Shown one piece after another: positions 11,743 to 24,720 of a stretch of 64,000 nt of DNA. The translations under genes and the position numbers were made by a program. The DNA is from Nemophila menziesii (lineage: Eukaryota; Streptophyta; Magnoliopsida; Boraginales; Hydrophyllaceae): positions 22,185,507-22,249,506 of the forward strand of contig JARWIR010000017.1 in the NCBI GenBank assembly GCA_029959085.1. The letters run 5' to 3'. The notes below the pieces were generated by a model. It did not search any database. It worked only from the letters and a program-made list of their open reading frames with translations, and was not told where the DNA came from. Numbering within the stretch: the first letter of the stretch is position 1; each line of letters begins with the position of its first letter.

Positions 11743-11967
11743 GTGTAGATTTTTTTTAAACTTCTTTTGATGTGTCAATTTTTTCAACTCCGAAAATATT
11801 TTATCTATTTACAGATTTTGTCAACTATTGATTGTATTTGTCAACTGAATCTCTTCATTTTATGTCTAACTTGGAAAACTCTTATTGTTTTAAAGTATGA
11901 TGTTTTCTTGTATTTCTAAAGCTAGTTTACTTAATACAATGGAGATTTGAAGACCATATAAAACGAC

Positions 11968-12669
11968 CTATTTCATGTTCAAAACATCTATTAACTCCGA
12001 CGTGAATATTCTCTGATGACCTTTCCATTCGAAACCGTTTATTATAAGAACTACCAAAATTTCATTGAATGATGAATAATCACTTGATTGCCTAAGTCTT
12101 GATCGTGCTAAACAATGAGCACATACATTTACTTCTTTATATATACCTTTAATTTTGAACGAGACATTATTTTCCAACAACACCTGAATCCCATCTATCC
12201 AAAAAGCCACTGAACCTCTTCCCCACTCCACATGATTAATCGTGCATATAACCTCATGAGAATCCACTTTCACCCATAGCTCTCTCACTCCCATACCCAT
12301 AACTATGTGGAGTCCCTCCCGAATAGCATTAACTCTGAGACTACCGCCGAGTATCCCCTTATAATCATGGTAAAAACTTTCCCCCAATTTCGCTCCTTGT
12401 CCCTCAAGACAACATATGCACTTCCTTTCGCTTGATCCTCGCTCCAACTCCCATCTATGTTAAGTTTATATCCATGAATCGGTTAATTCCACCCAATCCA
12501 TTCGACATGATCATTATGCTTAACGGTTTTCTTTTTATGTCATCACAGGCATTCAAATAATTGACGGCAAACCATTTCGCCTTTTTAATTAAAATTTCTC
12601 CACCCGGGGATGGCCCACTATTAAACACCATCTCATTGTGTTCCTTCTAATCCACAACTACTAAAGAGG
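11968..12669 (-). pseudogene. LINE-type RNase H domain fragment, unit 2
   Basis: Nearly identical copy of the unit 1 fragment, with the same frameshift between the DGSW segment and the NAIREGL segment. The shared lesion shows that decay came before the recent duplication. The 159-residue C-terminal frame (11968-12447) is identical in protein sequence to the unit 1 copy. Confidence 0.8.
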
Positions 12670-14382
12670 GGAAAAACACATTCCAACTCAGCGTTCTAGC
12701 CTAGATTTTTATTCTACCACATCACGTCACTCAGCCTCCTAGATTTGTCTCGAGATTGCAGGTGAAGTCACCCGGGGCCTCCTGGATATTGTGCACCTCT
12801 TCAGAACCCTGCCACTATTCACAGCCCTGTTGCCGCTGCTGACGGATGTGCTTTCCTCATGTTTGGTAATACCACTATAGTCCTTGTTCTCTTGTAAACT
12901 TGGACCCCTAAATGTTGTGAAATTGTAGCCACAGTTTCCTACTCTACTCTATGTTCTGCAATATGGCGACAGAGTACCTCATCGAAAACTGCAATTTCTG
13001 CAGCAAATTTGGCATAAGTTGGTATCCGCTCCCGACCCGCCGATCTTCTAACCCTAGAGACATATATCCTGCGTTATTGGGCCGATTTTTGTCCACTTTA
13101 TATCAAAACGACCACAACCAAAAAATGTTTTCCTTCAAAATATTAAGAATCTCTCAAAGATAGAGCTAAAAGAGTTGTACCAAACATGTAATTTATGTCT
13201 CATAAAAGATTATATTTTTGTTCATGCATATAATAACGTGTTTGGAATTTACAGAAAAATGATTATTGGTCATGATAATTTAAAAAACAAAAGAACATTT
13301 ATTGGATGTGTAGCATCTTTCATTGATTTCCCATTCAAGGTATGTCCCTAGAGTTGGTTCATCTAATTTTTTGGTTTCTTTAATGATGGGATAGGATTTT
13401 CTTACCTCGTTGTACTCTGTTGGTTCATATTGCTCACTTGTGATGTTTAATAAAAAATGGTCAATGCTTAATGTTTAACTTATTGTTCTAAAGGTGGTAA
13501 TTTTAGTTTTCAAGTGGTGTGTTCAATTATGATTAAAAGAGTAAAAGCAAGTATTTGTGTTATGCTATTATACTAATTGAAGATCTCCAATCAAATTGCG
13601 TGGGGAGAAATAAACATCACGTAGACAAAATTAAACATCTAACAAACTATTAAAGATTATGTAAAAAAATATTGAATGGGCGTAATGAATAACAAGTTTA
13701 GTATTTAAACTTAAACTGAACATATTTAGCATGTTTTTTGTTTGTAGATCATAAATACTTTAAAGTAATTTCTAGAAGACACTATATATAAATACAATAT
13801 AAAAGAAGTATATTAACTATGGTGATCATAGGTTGGATCAATAATTCTTCTAGAAAGACTAGGAAGTGGGGAAAGTTTTGTTTTAATTGGAGAACACTCA
13901 TTAAGTGGGGGTTTTGGAGATTCAAATGAAGCCTAGAATGCAATTACTACCATTTCAGCATCATCAGGATAAAGAAAAAGGGAGATCATAAGGGTTAATA
14001 TATGACTATCAGCTATGGTTACCATTTAGTATCACCAGGACAAAATTATAGATGAAATTAATAACAAAAATTAAAGAGAAAATCTCCCAGGCAAAGAGGC
14101 TTTGTTACCCCTTCCATACAAACATCTGACAACAATATTGATGATACAACACATTAAATTCTTATGTATTTAACAAAAAAAAATCAATCTGAGACAAAAA
14201 CCATAGCTAACGACCTTGTAATATACCATTGTACATTATCATTTTGTTTGCAATATAACTTATGGTTATCATTTTCTGCAGGCTGCTTAACCTGATACAC
14301 ACAGATTGATTGTGGAGTTAATCTTTTGGTTCCATCATAGTTAAAAGTTATTATCTAATAACGGCTTTGAAAGATTTTATAT

Positions 14383-14574
14383 GTGAGCATGGGACTCTTC
14401 TCGACGAAAAGAAATGAAAACTTAGATATCAGTGACAAGGTTATGAGCACTGGCTTTAACCGCCTTAGATACCATGTAGCTGGCATTCATGAAGATGTTG
14501 TCAGTTGTAAGAATGTACCTACACATGTTAAGTATGTTTGTGTAAATGAGCTACTCGATAATAGAGATAATTAG
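14383..14574 (+). pseudogene. hAT transposase BED-finger fragment, unit 2
   Basis: Copy of the unit 1 hAT scrap with one residue changed (Ile for Ser in the AG.HEDVV stretch). The same truncation is present. Confidence 0.6.
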
Positions 14575-14978
14575 TCAAGGAAGATTAGAAGCTCTATACT
14601 CCTCTAAAGAGAAAGAGAGTGCTTACTCATGCATCCATTTCAGGGACTAAGATTTTGTCAGGAGAGTTTAAAGTCGGTTGTAGAATCTAGTTAGAGGAAT
14701 GTGTAGATAATTTAAATAGGTCCATATTGAATATTTTTGTTGATCACTTTGCAGAAGTTAAAGCATTTATCAGTGAAGTAATTAAACCACTTGATTCAGT
14801 CACCACGATTATTGGTCATAGTTTTCAAAATATATCCTTTTGATTTGGACATTCCTTAAAGTCAGGGATACTTGATAAGTAACGGAAGTCAATTAGGAGT
14901 TGAGATTAAGAAGTTATGCTAATGCCTCCACTGTGGCTCGAACTAGTCTGACAATAAGTAAAAACGAGTTAGGCTATT

Positions 14979-17726
14979 TTACTCCATCTAAGTAGGCCCA
15001 TTTGTACCCAAACGTTTTTAGGATGCTATAGAAGTTTTTTAGAAGCTCATAACATATGACTACACAATTTTGGAGAGCTAAAAAATGCTGGAGTAGAAGC
15101 AAGACGTAAGAAGAAGGAGAAGAAGGGTTCCACCATTCTTTAACATTCCAAATCCGTTTTCGAATTCCGACTAGTGTGAAAAGACTAATTATCCGTGTGT
15201 GAAAAAACTAATTTTCCCTTACATTTATAAACATCTAATTACTTACCTTTGAGAGTTACTAGAAATACTTAAATATATTTCTTCCATATTCAAATCGTTT
15301 AGTAGTTTAAATTGCAATTCAATCTTAGATTTTACTTTTCGTTCTTTATCAACAATCCTAGTTAATCTTTATTTACCGTACTTTTGTTTTTATAATCATA
15401 AACCCATCAAATATATATAGTAAATTACTTTTATTCGAATCTCAATCTACCATACTTGTAAAAACAATATCTTAACTTTCATAGTGCATGTGGAAACGAT
15501 AACCCCTTCATATATTTATTATTACTTTTCAATATCATGTACACTTGCGGGTAGTAAAACTTTCCTATACTATATACTTATTTATCACACTCTTGGGTAT
15601 TACAATAACCGACACCACTGCCGGAGGTGGCACTAATCCTGTTCAGAGAGTCTTTGAGTGAAACGTCTCCTAGCATGAAAGTCTATGAAAATGTGAATTA
15701 TCTAAGAGTGCAAAATTATTTGATTGACAAGTGGGTAGGCATATATAATGCATAAAAAGGGAATAATTGAGTACATATTAGAGTGTAAATTCAAATTCTT
15801 AGACAATTATTTGTTTAGTTAGTGAGGAGAGACCCAAAAGCTCAGTCTTAATTGTTCAGATATACATACTATCTTACCATAAGCCTACTTTATACTAAAA
15901 AACCTTAAGATTAATATATATGTGGTTTAATAAAAAAGAGTGAAAAAGAAGTTAGTAAGTAGGTCATTAAAATTTCATGCATTTGTAGAGGATCGCCCTA
16001 TACCAACCACTTTAAGGTTGGTATTTTAGTCTCTCTTTTTGTATCGTGAAAGTTAATCGTTTTTTACATTATAATATTGTGAGGTTTTACATAAAAAGTA
16101 TTTTTGTGGATTAACTTTTAGAGTATGAATTTATGAGAAGTGTTTGTTCATTACTTGAGATTATAACATGCTTCTTCCTTGGAAAACATTTGAACATTAG
16201 GCCTAGTTTGTGTTTACTTTGTCGAGACGATAAAGATTTGAGTTGGGGGTCCTGATGTCTCGCATTTTGTGATCAATAGAGACTCACGAAACATACTTTA
16301 GGGAAATGTTTTAGAATTATTGTGGGATTTATCCCTTTATTTTGCATGATTTGAGTCTATAGCAAATCTTGGATATATATGTATTTTTGGTGCAATTAGA
16401 GATGATTTTTGTGTTAAGTGTATAGATCCTAGGACCAGGGATGATACTAGACACCATCATGAAGCTAAGAATTTACAAGCTAAGGACGGACACAAGTCAA
16501 GTCGCGAAGGAGCCAAAAGTTTCTCTAGAAGCTCAACAAAAATTGTCGATAAAACATCTACACCAATTTTGGAAACTCACGTTAGATAATTTTGAGGAGT
16601 TTGATCATGAAATAAAATCTCAATGTATACCTTTGAGTCTAGGTTGCGTGATAATAAAAGGTTTGAAAATCAGAGTTGAAATGAGAAAGTTATGGACATT
16701 TTTCTACAAAGGCCCAAGATGTCCAACTTCAACAAAGAGTCCACTAAGCCACTTATGACTTATTTAAGTGGGCCCAACTAGTCCAAACTTCTTTATGGGT
16801 ATAAAAATTTGTTTTTAGCTTCAAAACAAACCACTTATAATTGTATAGAGTTGTGAAAATATCGACAAAGATTTAGAGCAAAAGAAGCAATAACACACAC
16901 CTTCTTTCACTTTATTTTCATATTAAATAATGTAATTTATTTTTTACCTTTATTTATTGGAATTATGAATTAATTATATTTTATTTCTTTCTCTAAGCAT
17001 GAGTTGAAGATATTTAGCTTGATATTTCATATATATGAACTCTAGCTTTCATTTAGGATTATTTTCCATGAAATTTGGAATTGCATGCATACTTATGTTC
17101 CATGTAGTTATTTTTCTTGATCACATATTGAGTTGTGATAGATTAAAGTACCCCCGGGCTAGGAGAGTTTACTGTGTAGAAAATAAATTATAAATGCTTA
17201 GTTGAGTTTGAGAACCGGGAGATCTACTCTAGCTAGATAAATAATTTAGGATTTGAACTTAGATATTATCTAATTTTGTCGGATTAATCGGAAGAGGTTT
17301 CTAGGATTAGTTAGTATCCCCTACTTCCCAGGAGCAACTTATGGTGTACCTTAGAATTTTGGTTAGCAACTGAAATTTCCAATTTATCCTTTAATCAAAG
17401 AATTGTCCTAAAGCATGCTAGTGGTGAGAATGCAATCTTGAGATATTCCTTTATACATCGTATCTTAAGCTTTATTATTATAGTTCTTTGATTTTGTTTT
17501 AGTAATCCTTAGTTTTGTGTTTCCTAGTAGTACTTAATCTCTCAAAAATAAATTAAAAATCCTTTTTGTTTTAGTTGTAGTTTTTCCAACGATATCTAAA
17601 TTAGAATTAAAATCACGTGTTTAACTTCTACTTCCTTGTGGGGACAGTAACTTATCACTTTTTATTACTTATGACAACTCGTACACTTGCACGGAGTCTT
17701 CAACAAATGTTAATTTTTATATCACA
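14979..17726 (+). mobile_element. Gypsy remnant with 3' LTR, unit 2
   Basis: Unit 2 copy of the element described at 3050-5797, with the LTR at 16253-17726. It differs by only scattered substitutions (for example around 16788 and 16820). The two LTRs in units 1 and 2 were copied with the unit and are not a 5'/3' pair. Confidence 0.75.
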
Positions 17727-18717
17727 CCTCGTAAAAAATCAATCATTTATACTTGCACTATAGTTCCCTCAGTTTTTGAAACTATAACATAGTTTAGTTA
17801 GAAGGTTATTTTAAACTCATTGATCCCACTGGCCAGATGTTTAATTGAAATATATGCATTTTTAAACATGTGTTAGTTATATCTTATATCAAGTGTTCTT
17901 TTCTAGTTATTCGATATAAAGGGTCCTTTTTATTTTCATGGATGGAGAGGATAAATATCTATCCTTGATGCACTTGTATAGTGTAACACAATGGGAGGAT
18001 GTGCGTCCATTGCAACAGAATAAGATTTCACAACAAGACATCTTTGCGGGCTCCTTTATAATATTTTTCATGTATCACCATATATGTAAGCAGTTTTTAT
18101 GTTGAGGTCAAGTCATATTGTTACCAATTCATCTATGAAGGGGTATAAAACCATTAATATATGAATTGTAAAGCATTAAATTTAAACTGATATGTTGGCT
18201 TTAATAGTGTTGTATTGTAACCCTTAATGTATTAACAGTGGTATATATATTATTATTTTTATATGCATGATTTTAATCTATATGAACACATTGTTATGAG
18301 ATCTTGATTTTTAGAACCCTTATCGTAATCCTTGTCTTTTTAATGTGTAATTAATTTACCGGTAAGTTAAAAGGTATTGCGTGAGATGGTATATACCCAT
18401 AATCCGTGTGACATAAGTATATAACACGCCCTGAAAATGCTATCATTGCGGATTACGCAAGGAAGATGTTAAAGGTTTAATTTACATGTAATGCAGTGGG
18501 TATATGCCACCATAGATAATCAGGTTTTTATTTTAAACTCTCACATATTAAGTTTAGTCTTTATTGAGTTTATAAAGTGATTAACATAGTTTATTTGGGG
18601 TTTACATAATGCTTAATGGTTAAAGTGTAGGAATTTACATATTAATTATTGTTTATAGGTCCTTGGTCGGTAACAATTGTGGGTGTTGAACATCCACACT
18701 CATCATAAAAACCAAAT

Positions 18718-19013
18718 TTGTAATAAAAACTGCTACAAGATGTGTAATATATTGCAAAAATAAGGGTAAACAATTGTATCCTTGCACAAGACAATAAAAA
18801 AAGGTAACATTCTTAATCATTTGCGTCACATAGGTTTAAAAATATCCAAAAGTATTAAAGTGCATTAAAAAGATTCAAGCTGGTAATAAACACTGCTACA
18901 AGATGCCTAATACATTACAAAAACAAGAGTAACCAATTCATCCTTACACATGACGATATAAAAGGGCATATTCTTAAATATTTGCCTCACATAGGCTTAC
19001 AAAATTCCATTAT
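18718..19013. repeat. Two-copy ~160-bp direct repeat, unit 2
   Basis: Unit 2 copy of the repeat at 6785-7080, with the same arrangement. Confidence 0.7.
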
Positions 19014-19092
19014 ATTAGAAAATTAGTAAAAATAATTCGAGCCTTTCCCACCTTCCAATATGGGGAGAAGATAGACAATGATCTATATCGTA

Positions 19093-19428
19093 ATTAACTT
19101 TGTTATCAAATTGCGTTATAAGTATCTTGGAATTCTATGTCACATACCCAGCACTGCAACTACATGGACTTTTGTTATCAAATTGCACTATAGGTCCCTA
19201 AAAGATTTTTGGAGGTATAAACCCCATAAAAAGAAAGTGGCTAATAGCCTACCACGTAAATGGGTAAAACCCACCATTGAAACTGCAGACCTTTGTTTTA
19301 AAATGTCACTATAGACATCTTAAAATCTATTTCACATATAAAAATGGGTATAGCCCCCACCTCTACAATTGCAGGGACTTTTTTTATCAAATTGCATTAT
19401 AGGTCCTTGAAAATTCTATATCACATAC
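19093..19428. repeat. Degenerate four-copy repeat, unit 2
   Basis: Unit 2 copy of the array at 7160-7495, with a single substitution noted in the fourth copy. Confidence 0.6.
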
Positions 19429-20107
19429 ATAAAACGGGTACATATTAACATAATCAGAATACATAACATTATGCGTAAATTACTACCTATATATACATAA
19501 ATTATAAACAAAACACACATATCTAAACCCAATACTAAACAATACACACATACAACCAATAATATTACATAAAACTACATAAATCATTAATTTGTGAATA
19601 AGTTCAAATACCAAATATAAGACGTACTAATTTATACAACATAATAAATAATTAGAGTTAATAAAAACACTCTATATCAACCAATAAAGGATAAAAAAAT
19701 TAGGTGTTACTCAATAATTTTAGGAAAAAAAAACAAAATTTAATACAATCCCTATAAGAGGGTCTTATTCAACCTATAAAATAAATTTTCATTTAGTATC
19801 TTTGAAAATATTATTTCTAGTGAATTAAAACTCTCCAATGGCCAAACTATTTTTCTCTTTAAATATAAAATTTTACTTGTCATAAAAATAGAGTGTTATT
19901 GTTAAGTGGGCTAGAAACAAAATAAGCCCAAATCACATGATTGTCAAGTAGGCATCATTTTTTTTATCTTTAATCTCAATTTAGTTTGTACATGACCAAT
20001 CCATAACACACGGGCTTATAATATAACACTTACACACACTCGTATATCTTAAAAAAATTTAACCTAAAAAATAAAGACGGCCGCCGAAATCAAACTTCTC
20101 TGTTCAA

Positions 20108-20915
20108 GGTTTCCTTCTATATAGCCTCCTGGATTAGGAAGACATTGTTAGTCTGTTAATAGCAAGCAATATAGATGGCACTTTCTTAAAGGTACTTACT
20201 TACTTGTTTAATACTTGGAAAAATTAGTTTGGACCAATCTTGTTTTTTGTCATTTGGTGTGCAGGTTGTATGAGGTTCCACTGATAAATACATAGAGAAA
20301 AGTGCAATATTGATTAGTGAAATGTTCAATTATGCACGTGATTATCAAGTAAGAAAGGACATATTAGATGTTTATTATACGCACGCTTTTGATATATGAT
20401 AAATATTTAAATCTTGTTTTTCTTATCCATCCAGACTTGCATAATCTTTATAGATGAGATTGATGTGATTGGTGGACGTAAATTCAGTGAAAAAACAATT
20501 GCTGATCGTGAAATCTAGAGAATTTGAATGGAGGTAGGAAAGGTACCTCAATTAAATAAAAAATAAATTAGTACTTTACATGTTGAGATAAATTATATTG
20601 GTATATATATCCAGGAAAAAATGATGTAGTGGTCCCGGGTCTTCTTTGTCTAAGTAGATTAGATAGAAAAATCGAGATACCTGAGCAATAAGGATTGAAA
20701 AATCTCAAGATTCATTTCGTTTTGAAATTTAAACTTGCCGAGTTACTACACTAATATTTTTATTAAGTTATTTCGTGAATCATCAAAGTATTTATTGAAA
20801 ACTAGTTTGTGCACAGGGTTCCAATTGAGCCGAATTTTGTAATATTTTTACGTAAATCGGTATGGAAGCTAATCCTGCAAAGTTTGATTATGTCATCCAT
20901 CAAGATTTAGTGAAG
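20108..20915 (+). pseudogene. RPT4: RPT4 fragment, unit 2
   Basis: Copy of the unit 1 RPT4 fragment. It has the same internal stops in exon b (20265-20348) and exon c (20435-20533), the same Walker B DEID and the same intron borders. Shared lesions show that it was already a pseudogene when the unit was duplicated. A few private substitutions are present, for example near 20500. Confidence 0.88.
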
Positions 20916-22430
20916 GTAAAATTTAATTATCGGTTCGATTATTAGTGCAATTAACTTAAAAAATGTATTTCAAGAAACGAATCGTTTGTATTTTTTTGTA
21001 CATGTATATCATAAGTATTATTCAATTTACAGGAAAAGATAGTTGGTCATGATATTTCAAAAATAAAAATATTCATTATAATTAGGGTATAGCCCTCCTA
21101 ATTATAATGGCAAAAGCATGAATAACGAGATTTCGAAGGTGATTGATATGAGAGCAGCCACGATCTTATTAGTTGCTGCATAAAATTGCTGCTATATTCT
21201 ATGAATTCACGTCTTCAAAATCATCATCACACTGGAGCTACTGTGAATGAAATTCAACAGAAAGTGGGTAATGCGACGGTACTAGTTCATGTTCAAGAAG
21301 TTGTTCCGATTCAAATCCTGGATGATGAAAATCAAATGCACGGTGTGGAAAATTGGCATAAGAAACCACCATAGTAAAGGTTATAATATTAATTTTTTTT
21401 GTCTAATTAATTTAAGTTCTTTTTGGTTATAATTATGTTGTTTTGATTTTAGGTTTGAGTTAATGTTTAGAGGAGAGTTTTTGTGGGAAGAAAGAGAAAT
21501 GCATAGGCGTGTTATGTGTAAATCTTTTGTGTAAGTAGAAAAAGTCGAATCACAATTGATGTAGTTATTTAGAGAATTTAGTTTGAACAACAAAAAAAAA
21601 ATTTAGATTTCATTTTCTTTGTTTAGAGTTGTTAAAATTCTTTGCTATAGAATGTTAAAATGTTGGAATTTTGTATTATTGAATGAAATTTTAACAACTT
21701 ATTAGCTTTTTGTTTCCTCCATTATTGAAGATTTCAAACATTCAAACATTAAAAAAAAATTTAGTTAGAGACTATGACGACGAAGACGGTTGGCGCTGAC
21801 GTGGCGGTGACATGGCGTCATGTTGCATTGACTAACGATCAACCAACGGTGTAAATTTTATTTTGACAATGGATGTGTTCAAAATTGGATTAGAGGAGTA
21901 AAAGAAAGTATTGGCGTTATGCTATTATATTAAAAGAAGACATATCCAATATAATTGTCTATGGAGGATATAACATCCTGTATATACAATTTAAATTTAC
22001 CACATTATTAAAGATTATGTAGATAGATATTGAATGGGCGTAAAGAATAACATGTTAAATATGTGTAGATAAATTCTGTTACATACTAACCCTAAATATG
22101 TGCATATAGATTCATTAAAAATATTTTTAGGCCATAGGTAATAGCCTAAAAATAGAATTTATTAGGAATAATATAACAATTTTAGACTTGTACCTGCAAT
22201 AAAATGTGTACAAGCTCTGTGCTACCAAAACGTGAAGCTTCGAGAAAGCATTAATTAACATTATCGGCCCCACCTTCAAATAATATACCGAGTAAACCTT
22301 GAACTGCAGTTGCAGATATACCTGGAAGCCCAAACAGGGGCAAATGAACTAGATAAAAGTGTGAGTGGAAAACAAGATGCATTGTGAGTGGAAAAATGTA
22401 GCTTGTATTCCACCTACACTTTTCTCTAGT

Positions 22431-22595
22431 TCATTTGACCCTGGTTGGGCTTCAGGTATATCTGCAACTGCAGTTCAAGGTTTACTCGGTATGTTAGTTG
22501 AAGGTGAGGCCGATAATGTTAATCAATTCTTTCTCGAAGCTTCACGTTTTGGTAACACCGAACTTGTAAGCACTTTATTGCAGGTACAAGTCTAA
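22431..22595 (+). pseudogene. Ankyrin-protein exon fragment in hairpin arm, unit 2
   Basis: An open stretch reads DPGWASGISATAVQGLLGML, then VEGEADNVNQFFLEASRFGN, then TELVSTLLQ, and ends at a GTACAAG donor. The pattern, with an internal ..NTELVS.LLQ, resembles a plant ankyrin-repeat protein; my best guess is the SKIP35 type (an SKP1-interacting ankyrin protein), from memory of the family and not proven. A 76-codon frame starting at 22365 runs through it. The opposite arm carries the same exon inverted (about 22190-22350). No other exon of the gene is visible, so it is a captured exon and not a gene. Confidence 0.5.
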
Positions 22596-22638
22596 AGTTG
22601 ATATATTATTCCTAGTAAATTCCATTTCTAGGATATTA

Positions 22639-22750
22639 TGATGGCTTCGATTCGCCTCTCTTGCAGTGGAAGTGGCCCAAGCTTGCCTTATTATTAGAGA
22701 AAGAAAGGGGAGTGTTCAGTGCTCTTGGCTTTGTGTGCTTTCCCGCTAGT
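22639..22750. other. Filler sequence in unit 2 hairpin arm
   Basis: About 112 bp replace ~36 bp of unit 1 sequence (ACCTATGG..CTATCT) between ..TTTCTAGGATATTA and ACACATTTTTAGG. The filler is visibly richer in G+C than its surroundings and has no match elsewhere in the window that I could see. It may be DNA copied from elsewhere during break repair. Confidence 0.6.
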
Positions 22751-23141
22751 ACACATTTTTAGGTTTAGTATGTAACTGAATCTGTCTACACATATTTGGC
22801 ATGTTTTTTGTTTCTAGATCGTAAAACGTTAAGCTAACAAAGTTGGAAGTATTTATTAGGGTACTTGTTATCATGTTCCATTTTTAATTGCTTGACTTGT
22901 TTTAACATTGGTAAAAACCTTGTGAATGACTATAACATTTGCATCTTTTGAACCTGTAATATATACATATCAATCATGAATCTATATTGTTAAGTATGGG
23001 TTACATTGTTAAGTATGAGTTACAGCTGTTAAAGAAAGATATAGGACATCTAATATACTAACAATAGTTAAGTAATTGACAGGTGGAGAAGTATGTTAAG
23101 TCTTCTCCTTAACATCCCACTCAAGATCAACACATAATTAT

Positions 23142-23440
23142 TTAGCCACTAGACTCGATCGTATCTCTTATGTTCAAAGATTCAAGCTTCATATATGTTC
23201 AAGGCTCGGTTTTTTAGCTCCTACTATGAATCTTTGGATCAACACAGTAATTAGTAAAAATGTGCAAGAGATTGATATTCATTCGCATGATCAAAACAGT
23301 CATTATCGATTACCTAAAGTGGTTTACTTTAGTAAAACTTTAACCTCATTAAAGCTATATAACACATGGTTTGAAGAATCTAGTGAGATAAATCTAATTA
23401 ATTAATCTTGTGAAGAAAATTAAATCAAAAGGGAAAAAAG
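23142..23440 (+). pseudogene. F-box/LRR protein fragment, unit 2
   Basis: Copy of the unit 1 fragment with several private substitutions. The same 5' deletion is present. A stop early after the ..FEESSEINL stretch ends the frame. It is more diverged from unit 1 than the rest of the unit is. Confidence 0.72.
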
Positions 23441-23622
23441 TGAATAATGCTTAATTTTTATTTATTTTAGTGTTGTTATTTATTTTAATTCATTTTTTTA
23501 TTATTTATTAGAATTTAATCACATATCTTAGCTCAATATTATGTGTTATGCAAAAAATCTCTAGGTTTACAAACTTTGAGATGGTGAACTAACGAGCTAT
23601 ATACATCTTTGTTTTTTATTAG

Positions 23623-23760
23623 GTCATCGTGGAAAACTTGAACAAGGCAGGAAGGTAAAAAATTTCACTCATATTACCTTATTTTTAAGGAAATTACACA
23701 ATTTCTTTTAACTAATTTACCAATTGATTTTACAGTAAGAGAAAGAGGGACACAATTAGT
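23623..23760 (+). pseudogene. B3-like exon pieces, unit 2, truncated
   Basis: Exon 23623-23654 and the start of the next exon from 23736, ending in the same kind of joint as in unit 1. The short exon is one base closer to unit 3 than the unit 1 copy. Confidence 0.55.
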
Positions 23761-23984
23761 GTAGATTTTCTTAGAACTTCTTTTGATGTGTAAATTATCT
23801 CAACTCCGGAAATATTTTATCTATTTACAGATTTTGTCAAATATTGAATGTATTTGTCAATTGAATCTCTTCACTTTATGTCTAAGTTGGAAAACTCTTA
23901 TTGTTTTAAAATATGATGTTTTCTTGTATTTGTAAAGCTAGTTATCTTAATACAATTGATTTTTAAGACCATATAAAACGACCT

Positions 23985-24720
23985 ATTACATGTTCAAAAC
24001 ATCTATTAATTCCGACGTGAATATTCTCATATGAGCTTTCCATTCGAAGCTGTTTATTAAAAGAACTCCCAAAATGTCAATGAATGATGAATAACCACTT
24101 GATTGCCTAAGTCTCATTCTTGCTAAACAGTGGGCACATACATTTACTTCTCGATAAATACCTTTAATTTTGAACGATATTTTCCAACAACACCCGAATC
24201 ACATCAATCACATCAATCCAAAAAGCCACTGAACCTCTTCCCCACTCCACATGATTAATCGTGCTTATGACCTCATGATAATCCACTTTCACCCATAGCT
24301 CTCTCACTCCCATACCCATAACCGTTTGGAGTCCCTCGTAAATAGCATTAACTTCGATACTACCGCTGAGTATCCCCTAATATTCATGGTAAAAACTTTC
24401 ACCCAATTTCCCTCCTTGCCCCTTAAGACACCACATGCACCTCATTTCCCTTGATTCTCGCTCCAACTCCCATCTATGTTAAGTTTATATCCATGAATCT
24501 GTTATTTCCACCCAATCCATTCCACGTGATCATTATGCTTAACGGTTTTCTTTTTATGTCATCACCACGCTCAAATAATTGACGGCAAACCATTTCGCCT
24601 TTTCAATTAAAATTTCTCCACCCGGGAATGGCCTTATATTAAACACCATCTCATTGTGTTCCTTCAAATCCACAACTACTAAAGAGGCGAAAAACACATT
24701 CTAACTCAGCGTTATCACCT
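23985..24720 (-). pseudogene. LINE-type RNase H domain fragment, unit 3
   Basis: Diverged copy of the same minus-strand fragment, recognised by nucleotide colinearity with units 1 and 2. It has additional indels, for example a short repeated stretch near 24200-24220 and a small deletion near 24170, and no ORF survives over 60 codons. It decayed independently. Confidence 0.7.

Larger units (their letters stand above)
1..11929. repeat. Tandem composite unit 1
   Basis: First copy of a composite unit. The sequence restarts at 11930 with the same bases as position 1, and it stays co-linear with unit 2 at an offset of 11929, later 11933. By eye the two copies differ at about three dozen sites over the first ~10.45 kb; the last ~1.45 kb differs clearly more. 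The unit holds an RNase H fragment, a hAT scrap, a gypsy remnant, an RPT4 fragment, an inverted repeat with an ankyrin exon, an F-box fragment and B3-like exon pieces. The left end is the window edge, so the true start may lie outside. Confidence 0.95.
22051..22804. repeat. Large inverted repeat (hairpin), unit 2
   Basis: Unit 2 copy. Left arm 22051-22382, 13-nt loop 22383-22395, right arm from 22396. The left arm differs from unit 1 at about two sites, the right arm at about ten in 240. The right arm is interrupted by the filler at 22639-22750 and resumes to about 22804. Confidence 0.9.
11930..23945. repeat. Tandem composite unit 2
   Basis: Second copy of the composite unit, head-to-tail with unit 1. 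Small indels change the offset: 4 bp are gained in a TA run near 18246 and 1 bp is lost and regained in T and A runs. A ~112-bp filler replaces unit 1 sequence at 22639-22750. At several differing sites unit 2 agrees with the older unit 3, so unit 2 is often the ancestral state. Confidence 0.95.

Noticed and set aside
22365..22595. Intact ankyrin-protein gene
   Set aside because: Only one exon exists. It ends at a splice donor with no further exon, and its inverted twin lies in the other arm of the hairpin.
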